A DNA stretch of 43,001 bases from Spirogloea muscicola. Its lineage: Eukaryota; Streptophyta; Zygnematophyceae; Spirogloeales; Spirogloeaceae. The first letter of the stretch is position 1. The number at the start of each line of letters is the position of its first letter. The translations under genes and the position numbers were made by a program. The notes below the pieces were generated by a model. That model was given only the letters and a program-made list of their open reading frames with translations, was not told where the DNA came from and made no database searches. The DNA is taken from NCBI GenBank assembly GCA_009602725.1, contig WELB01000082.1, positions 403,852 to 446,852 on the forward strand, in the 5' to 3' direction. Below, piece after piece: positions 36,701-43,001 of the stretch.

Positions 36701-38353
36701 GACTTCTTTGTCCGCCGGCTCGCTGACAGGGAGCGCCAGGAGAGGCAGCTTGTGGAGGGCATCCGCATTGGCCAGACGGCGCCTGTGGAGGAGGAGGACG
36801 AAGTGGAGGGCGAGGAGGGCGTTGTGGAGGAGGAGGATGATGTCGTGGGCAATGTGGAGGTGGAGGTGGTTGCCAAGGTTGCAGCGGAGGTTGAGGAGGA
36901 GGGACAGGAGGAGGAGCAGCATGTGTCGAAGACGAGGGGCAAGCCGACGGCTGTGCAGAGCTTGCCCGGCGTTGTGGCCGCTTTGGGCGAGAACATGCAG
37001 AGCAGCCTGCAGCTGAGTGGCGTGAGTGGCGCCGGCGGCCGAAGTGGCGTCAGTGGCAAGGCTGGCAAAGGGGGCCAAAGTGAGGCCAAGCGGAAGCTTG
37101 ACGACTTGAGCAGCCCCAAGGAGAGCCCCCTCGCCGGCAGCCCTCCGGAGAAGAAGGGCCTTGAGAAGGACTTCATCACAGCCAACTTTGGTGGCTCTGA
37201 CCTTGACCTTAGTCAGCTGAAGGCTCTTGGGAAGGCCGAGGATGTCCACCGCAATTTCTTACCAACGGCGCAGATGGTGGAGGTGTGGAACGTCGAGCAG
37301 AGCGATGTCAATCATGTGGAGAGTGCGGCCCTGGCTGTGAAGATCAGTATGCTTGAGGAGCCCGCGGCTGAGGTGGATGAGAGCAAGGTCTTAGCACTTG
37401 CAGCGGAGCCAGCAGTGTCCGAGCAGGACGCCTATGGGTGCCCTTTGTATGCCCTTGAGGATCTCAAGTTTGCGACGGCTGACTTTGCCAACAAGATTCT
37501 GGAGGATGCTGAGTATGGCAATGAGTACCTTGGCACACTGAACGACGGCAGTGTTATTGTCAAGAAGTATGGCACGCGGATAAGAGCACCAGGGGCCGCG
37601 TCTAGCATCTCGCACCTGGCATCGCTGAAGCACCCTGCCATCGTCCCACTCATGGGCTGCTGCCCTGCAGAGGGCTGCCTTATGTATAAAGCCGTGCAGG
37701 GCGGCAGCCTTCAGGAGCACCTCCGAGCCCTGGACTGGCGCAAACGGCTCACGATTGGGGCGGAGATTGCAGAGGCCTTGGCATACCTGCACTCGCGCTC
37801 TCCGCCAGTGCTGCACCAAAAGCTGAAGCCATCCAGTGTACTCCTTGTGCATACGCCGAGCCAGCTGAGCATGAGCGGATCCAAGCTCGTGCCCCAGCAA
37901 GAGCAGCTGAGCAAGTTGGCTTTCATCGGCCCGGTTGATCTTGCAGCAGTCACATCACCAGCAGCCGGTCGGGCTGGGATGCAGCTTGGAGGCCGAGGAG
38001 CTTCGGTGTCTCCTTATCTTGATCCTGACACACCCAGGACCGGCGTATTTGGCCCCGCATCGGATGTCTATTCGTTTGGCATCATCCTCCTGCAGCTGCT
38101 GACTGGTCTGCCTCCAACTGCTGCTCTGGGAGCCATCCAGCGGGCCGTCTCGGGAGGTTTGGAGAGCAAGAGCCTGGCGAGTGTGTTGGACAGGGAGGGC
38201 GGAGAGTGGCCAATTGCGCAGGCTTTCAAGGTGGCGGTGCTTGCACTTGAGTGCACGCACATGAACCCGTGCGACAGGCCTGATCTTGCTCTCCATGTCC
38301 TCCCAGTCTTGCAAGAGGTAATATCACTTGGCCACATGCCTTTTGAAGCATGA
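33726..38353 (+). CDS. NAC-domain protein fused to a U-box/RLK-type pseudokinase (about 1,080 aa)
   Basis: Exon model: 33726-33930, 34445-34605, 34854-34966, 35060-35225, 35365-35572, 35724-35902, 36134-38353; the third and fourth exons are tentative, the last three firm. The NAC domain (about 218-403) shows subdomain A (LPKGIRFTPTEHEVFEWL), B (DGLIPEVDLL), C (GYFFVRPQYRTGEKRRRR, WKES), D (RRMFRF, KWKMYEYTL) and E (NAWVICKVV). NAC domains dimerise and bind DNA. Then come a Gly/Ser-rich stretch (about 450-490), an acidic Glu/Val run (about 562-610) and a basic AKRKLDD site that could aid nuclear import. The C-terminal 300 residues follow the plant U-box-kinase/RLK fold: PLYALEDLKFATADF, HPAIVPLMGCCPAEGCLMY, WRKRLTIGAEIAEALAYLH, SDVYSFGIILLQLLTGLPP, CDRPDLALHVLPVLQE. 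The beta-3 Lys is kept (VIVKK, about 821). HRD reads HQK (about 905), DFG reads FIG (about 941) and the Gly-loop lacks its pattern, so catalysis is unlikely. No U-box follows. The kinase may instead bind a ligand or a partner kinase. An alternative last intron (donor at 38317, acceptor before 38562) would end the gene at 38591. Confidence 0.82.
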
Positions 38354-39762
38354 AATGAATAAGCGTTTGGTCATCTGTGTCAATAAGAAGCACTGCTGTT
38401 CGTGCACATTGTGTTGATGTAGATACAGCAGTAGATGCATTCCTTGTCTCAGACTTCTTGAAAGCAGAGAGTACTCTGAATAATTACAGAGCTGGTATTT
38501 GGTCATGAGAGGGCTTGCAATACTTAGTTCCTGCAGCATTGCTTTTTCTGCTTCTGAGCAGGTAAAGGAATTTGCGGGAGCATCATGCTGACCTAGCCGG
38601 AACGCTCCGCCAGCTATTTGGCGCTTCACTTCTGTTCAGGAGAAGGCAGGGTCTTCTTGAAAGGGCTTCCAGTCCTTTAGGATGCATTCTCCCTGCCGTT
38701 ATGGATGCAAGCAAGGCAGGCTGACATACTGCTGGCTCAGTCTTCAGTACAGCTCCTTCACACCAGTTCATATTAGCTGCCCAGTGCTTTACGACGTCTA
38801 TTCAGTATCAGTACTTCGTTCTCAGAGTCCCCAAGTACCGCAGTATTGTAGCCTAATGGAGGGCAGATAGACCTTGTAAATCGACAAAGAAAGCAGCTGT
38901 TGTGCAAGCACAGCTATGCTTAACAGTAGATTGTTGCTTTGGGCGCCTACGACCTGAATGTGTTTCTGACAATCTTGCTGCAAAGTGGTCAAGATATTGA
39001 GTTGGTAGAGGATGTCAAAAGCATAGGCCAAAGAACCTCTTTACACCTTTCTCAACCTGGAAGGATGTGGGCAATGCTATTGAAATGCTTAAGATGGTGG
39101 TAGATAATCTGAGGCGCATATTGTAAGGCGGTGTGTCGGCGATGTGTAAGAGTTATTGACTGCAAATTAGAGGCACTGATTCACAGAGCAGTAAGTCTAC
39201 TCCTGAACGTAAGACAAACTTGCTCCGAAACAAGCTGACTATTTGAACAGAAGGTTGGAGAAGAGGGCACCAAGAAGTATCACATGGGCCTGACAGAAGC
39301 ACCATGGCACCTACGAAATTCTATCCTTGAGCTTGTTAACATGATGCAAAGGTCGCCAGCAATTCATCAATCTACAAGAGCACTATCTGTGTGCATGGAC
39401 AAAACAAGAATCAGGGTCGATGCCACCATTTCTGTCAGCAAAGTGACAAAGTAGGAGTTGGGAGAAGAGGGCACAGCAACTGTAAGATCTCGTATAGGTT
39501 GACTGCAAGTGCTATAGATGCACGCTTTGTACCTTCTAATGGATGAGATTATTCTAGGTGGAGGTATCCTTGCCATGAAGGGCAAACCCCAGCGTCAGCA
39601 CTGGCAAAGTATATACAGGCTGTTATGTACCATGTCAAAGGCCTCAGAGCTGTCCCATTTTCTGACTTATTCTCGAACTTGTGGCATAAGGAACCTCACA
39701 GCAGCGATACCATACAGAGGACATGCACCAGCATCAGCTGCTGCAGACCATACATGTTACCA
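38354..39762. other. Spacer between convergent NAC-pseudokinase and threonine deaminase genes
   Basis: This holds the 3' ends of both genes. A short possible extra exon of the NAC-pseudokinase gene (38562-38591) lies here. No other coding frame, RNA gene or copy of the dispersed repeat was recognised. Confidence 0.5.
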
Positions 39763-42700
39763 TCATCTCATGAACATGTGAAAGGCCTCGTTGCCGCTCT
39801 CGTTTTCATACTCATAACCCAACGCATTCGCACTCAACTCAAAGTCCCTTGCCTCGTCGGCAGGAACTTGCAAGCCAACCAGGCAGTTGGCACCCATCTC
39901 CCCCTGTCAAGCATGGAGACAGAAGGAATATCTCTTATCGAAATATACTGTGAGCAAGCATGGAGTCAGCTCTTCAGTCCAGCTGACGAGGTTTAGGGTT
40001 GGCGACTAAGAGTGCGCATCCAGCAGTTCAACAATGTTGTAGTAAGAGCAGTAACAGCTATGTCGAAGCCAGAATTTGCAGTACTTTTATGGGGATTGAT
40101 GTCAAAGAATTGGCCACTTCATATATTAGAGCTCACCTGCGATCGATAATGGAATAGAGTAATATTCCATCTAGGGCTCAGTATCTGCAAGAACTTGGCC
40201 AAGGCGCCAGGCTTTTCTGGAAACACAAATCTGTATAGAGTTTCATTTGGTACGTCTGTTCTTCCGCCCACCTGCCGGCAACAAGCTCCTATTATCAGAA
40301 ACAGCATGGCTACTGAGACAAACATTGTCCACAGCTAAAAGCATAACCCCAGGAAGGCCTCAATGTGGTGGACCTAGAGCACCATTTAGGAGAATATGGA
40401 CTGCCCTTTCATGCAGATTTGATGCATGCAAGGGCTTGCCAGATGGCGAAGATGATCCTTGGCCAAGTCGTTGGAGGTCATGTCCACTGTCGGCAGGCCA
40501 GCTGTAATCATGCGCTCCTTGAGTGCGTCGAGCTCGTCTTGAGTGTGAACCCCCACACTGCCAGGAGCAGCCAGTCACACAATTTCTGATGGTTGTTACA
40601 CTGGTCAAGACAGAGCTCATTAATTGTCCTATTTGCTCTATGAGCACATGTCAGATCGAGAGGGTGCTCAGTCTGCACCTGTACAGGACGTGTGCCACGC
40701 GGTCGTCAGCGTAGCGGTATTTAAACTCAGTAATGCTCAGCTTCGGGCCCACCTAAGGTGGTAGGGCAGTGGCAATACTCGAATCAGTACCCGACAAACA
40801 TGTCTAGATTTTGTTGCTGGGAGCGTCTGGCCAAGACATGCTACAAGCAGGAGTTGCAGATGACATTAATAGATGTAGATTTGGAAGCCTCTTCCGTCTC
40901 CCGCATATACCATAGATGCAAAGGTCTTGAACGACCCTGGAGTCTCCGGCATGGACGTTGCGAGCACGGCTTCCCGCCGCGCCCCGACGTTCGCCAGCTC
41001 TGTGATGAGCCGCAGGCGGTCGAAATTCATGTTGGCACCGCTGGTCACGGCAACCACACTCTCGCCCTCCAGGCCATAGTAGGTGCAGTACGCTTTGGCC
41101 CCCGCTAGCGCCAGCGCCCCAGCTGGCTCTAGAATGCTCCGTGTCTCTTCAAACATGTCCTGATGTTCAAATCCGACGAGCATTCAGCGTACGTCAAGCA
41201 CCCCACAACTGGAAGTTCCTGCATACCCAATAGCAAAATGTAGATTATTGATCAACATCGTGCTAGGATCTTCTACCTTGATTGATGCGCAGATGGCGTC
41301 CCTGCCAACGAGCACGACGCCATCCAGCAGCTCTTGGCAGAGGCGGAAAGTCTCCTTGCCGACCATCTTGACTGCCACGCCGTCGGCAAAGCCGCCAACC
41401 TGCTCCAGCTGCACCCGTCGCCCGTGGTGGAGGGAGAGTGCCATGGCGTTGGCATCAGCAGGCTCCACGCCAATGATGCGCACCTGGCAGGCCAGCAACC
41501 TTTACAGTCACGTCAGGATTGCACTGGTTGTTGACGAATCTGGAGCTCGCATGTTGCCCTGATCCGGCAGCTTAGGCTGCCACTGTGAAACCATTTGCGC
41601 TCACACCCATTCGCGCTCAAAGAGGATGCAGAATCTGAGCCTCCGTTCTGTCTCTTGAGATCTCTTTGGGGAGCAGCTAGCTAGAATGGGTGACAAGGTC
41701 CAACCTCGGGCCTGAGGCGCTTGACATAGGCAGCGATGCCGGCGATGAGGCCGCCGCCGCCCACGGGCACAAAGATGGCGTGGAGGGGCCCCGGGTGCTG
41801 GCGCACAATCTCCAGGCCGACCGTCCCCTGCCCGGCAATCACGTCAGGGTGGTCGAACGGTGGAATGAACACCCGCCCCTCCTCCTCTCCCCTCCGCATC
41901 GCGTACGCCTGTGCAACCGCAGCAACCCATGAGCGCCTCCGTTTGGGGGAATGTGACACGGGGACAGAGGAGCGCTGGGACAGAGGAGCGCTGGGGCTCG
42001 AGGAGACTACGAGAGGTATTGCATCGTGCGAGTAGTATGGGCAAGTTGAAGGCCCAAAGACAGGTCCTGGTAGCGGTTTGCACATACTTTTTTGAAATGT
42101 CAGTCAGCAAAGTAAGCTTGTTCGCAGTAGATGCCAATCTGATCATCGGAGTGTGGTGGGGCACCAGGAAGAGCTTGCCTGCGTCTCGTCGTAGCTGTCA
42201 CCGACCAGCACAACAGTGGCGCCCAGGCGCTCCACCGACAGCCACTTGATCTCTGGCGTCGTGACGGGCATGGCGACGACGGCGCTGCAGCCGAGGACGC
42301 GCGCCGACAGCGCCACGCCCTGCGCGTGGTTGCCCGCCGAGGAGCAGATGACGCCGCGAGCCAGCTGCTTGGGCGGCAGCTGCGCCATCATGTTGTACGC
42401 GCCGCGCAGCTTGAACGAGAATACCTGGCGGATGCAGAGAGAGAGAGAGAGGGGTCAGCAGGACGTGTTGCAGTAGCGGCATCAGGAGGAACCTGCTCTC
42501 ACTTCTCAGCGACCTCTGTCTCAATCAACACCTAAGACCCGAAACTTGGAAATGACCGAACAAAGGACAACGAAGACTCCAACTCTCTGCTTTTGAGCTC
42601 CAGACGATCGGATCATCTGACAGCGCTGCGACGGCGGTGCCCTCTCGTCAGGCCTTACTCGGAGCGAAGGACTCTGGACGCAGTTGAGGCTGGCCTGAGC

Positions 42701-43001
42701 CCTCGCACCAGTCAGGCAGCCCACTATCGAGGGCCGCAGCCTCAGCCGGCCTGCGAGTTTTGGGCTTAGGATCGGCGCAAGGTGGGACCTGCTGCATGTC
42801 CTCGCGCTTGAGGAGGACGCGGGCGCGCACGCGCTCGCTCAGCTTGGGCGCCAGCTCCAGCGGCGACTCCATGGCCACGTCGTAGACGCGCGACGTGAGG
42901 ATGCGGCGCAGGTAGCCCATGGCCGACAGCGAGGGGTCCGGCGGGCAGGCCGCCGCCGCCGCCGCCGCCGCCGCCGTCGCCTCACCGCGCGCCCCCACGA
43001 G
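39763..43001 (-). CDS. OMR1: Threonine deaminase (biosynthetic threonine dehydratase), 5' end outside the window
   Basis: The PLP enzyme converts threonine to 2-oxobutanoate, the first step of isoleucine synthesis, in plastids of plants. Exons in coding order: >43001-42789, 42424-42179, 41908-41705, 41483-41277, 41159-40911, 40752-40679, 40557-40440, 40271-40137, 39903-39763; phases close throughout. About 527 residues are visible. Motifs: [20 protein letters not shown] at the start of the catalytic domain; [10 protein letters not shown] with the PLP-binding Lys; [29 protein letters not shown] phosphate-binding loop; [12 protein letters not shown]. Two C-terminal ACT-like regulatory regions follow ([36 protein letters not shown] with [12 protein letters not shown]), the feedback-control module of the biosynthetic enzyme rather than the catabolic one. 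The Ala-rich N-terminal part in view, encoded by a (GCC)n run at 42949-42976, probably belongs to a transit peptide; the true start lies beyond the window. Introns 2 and 7 appear to use GC donors (42178 and 40439). Confidence 0.93.
42436..42452 (+). repeat. AG dinucleotide run in threonine deaminase intron 1
   Basis: About eight AG repeats lie just upstream (in coding orientation) of the acceptor of exon 2, read as CT on the coding strand. It probably serves as the polypyrimidine tract of that intron. Confidence 0.7.

Noticed and set aside
37433-38353. Active receptor-like kinase
   Set aside because: The HRD Asp and DFG Asp are both replaced. There is also no signal peptide or transmembrane segment in the gene.
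1-43001. CRISPR array, prokaryotic operon or organellar origin
   Set aside because: Every gene has spliceosomal introns and eukaryotic nuclear families. No regular direct repeat with unique spacers of CRISPR size was seen.

Overview
The window is nuclear DNA of a photosynthetic green eukaryote, most likely a streptophyte (charophyte-grade) alga. The case rests on four things. The genes are dense in spliceosomal introns. All five proteins are closest in kind to land-plant families. One gene carries a NAC domain, a transcription-factor family known from streptophytes. The plasma-membrane proton pump has a plant-type regulatory tail ending in Tyr-Thr-Val. This placement is inference; no database could be searched, and a chlorophyte is not excluded.

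Layout: (1) 157-17512, plus strand, 23 exons: a giant UPL1/UPL2-type HECT ubiquitin ligase of 4,124 residues. The reading frame closes exactly across all 22 introns. (2) 17513-19422: a spacer with a G-rich run and a degenerate tandem array of a roughly 130-bp unit that is part of a dispersed repeat family. (3) 19423-21490, plus strand: proteasome subunit beta-1 (PBA1). The exon that should carry the catalytic threonine is not found, and a single N sits where it should be. (4) 22827-29641, minus strand, 21 exons: a P3A plasma-membrane H+-ATPase of 971 residues. (5) 29642-33725: a spacer, GC-rich at first, then holding further copies of the dispersed repeat. (6) 33726-38353, plus strand: a NAC-domain protein fused to a pseudokinase of the plant U-box/RLK type. 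(7) 39763-43001, minus strand, cut by the window edge: biosynthetic threonine deaminase with two introns that appear to use GC donors.

The genes do not form a pathway. They are independent housekeeping and regulatory loci: the ligase and the proteasome subunit both belong to ubiquitin-dependent protein turnover, the pump energises the plasma membrane, and threonine deaminase starts isoleucine synthesis. The most unusual object is the NAC-pseudokinase gene. One uninterrupted exon (36134-38353) carries the end of the NAC domain, a long low-complexity linker and a kinase fold lacking the catalytic Asp and the DFG Asp, so the fusion is not a gene-model artefact.

Exon borders were set by hand from GT/GC-AG signals, reading-frame phase and recalled family alignments. 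They are exact where the phases close (ligase, pump, threonine deaminase) and tentative in the 5' half of the NAC gene.
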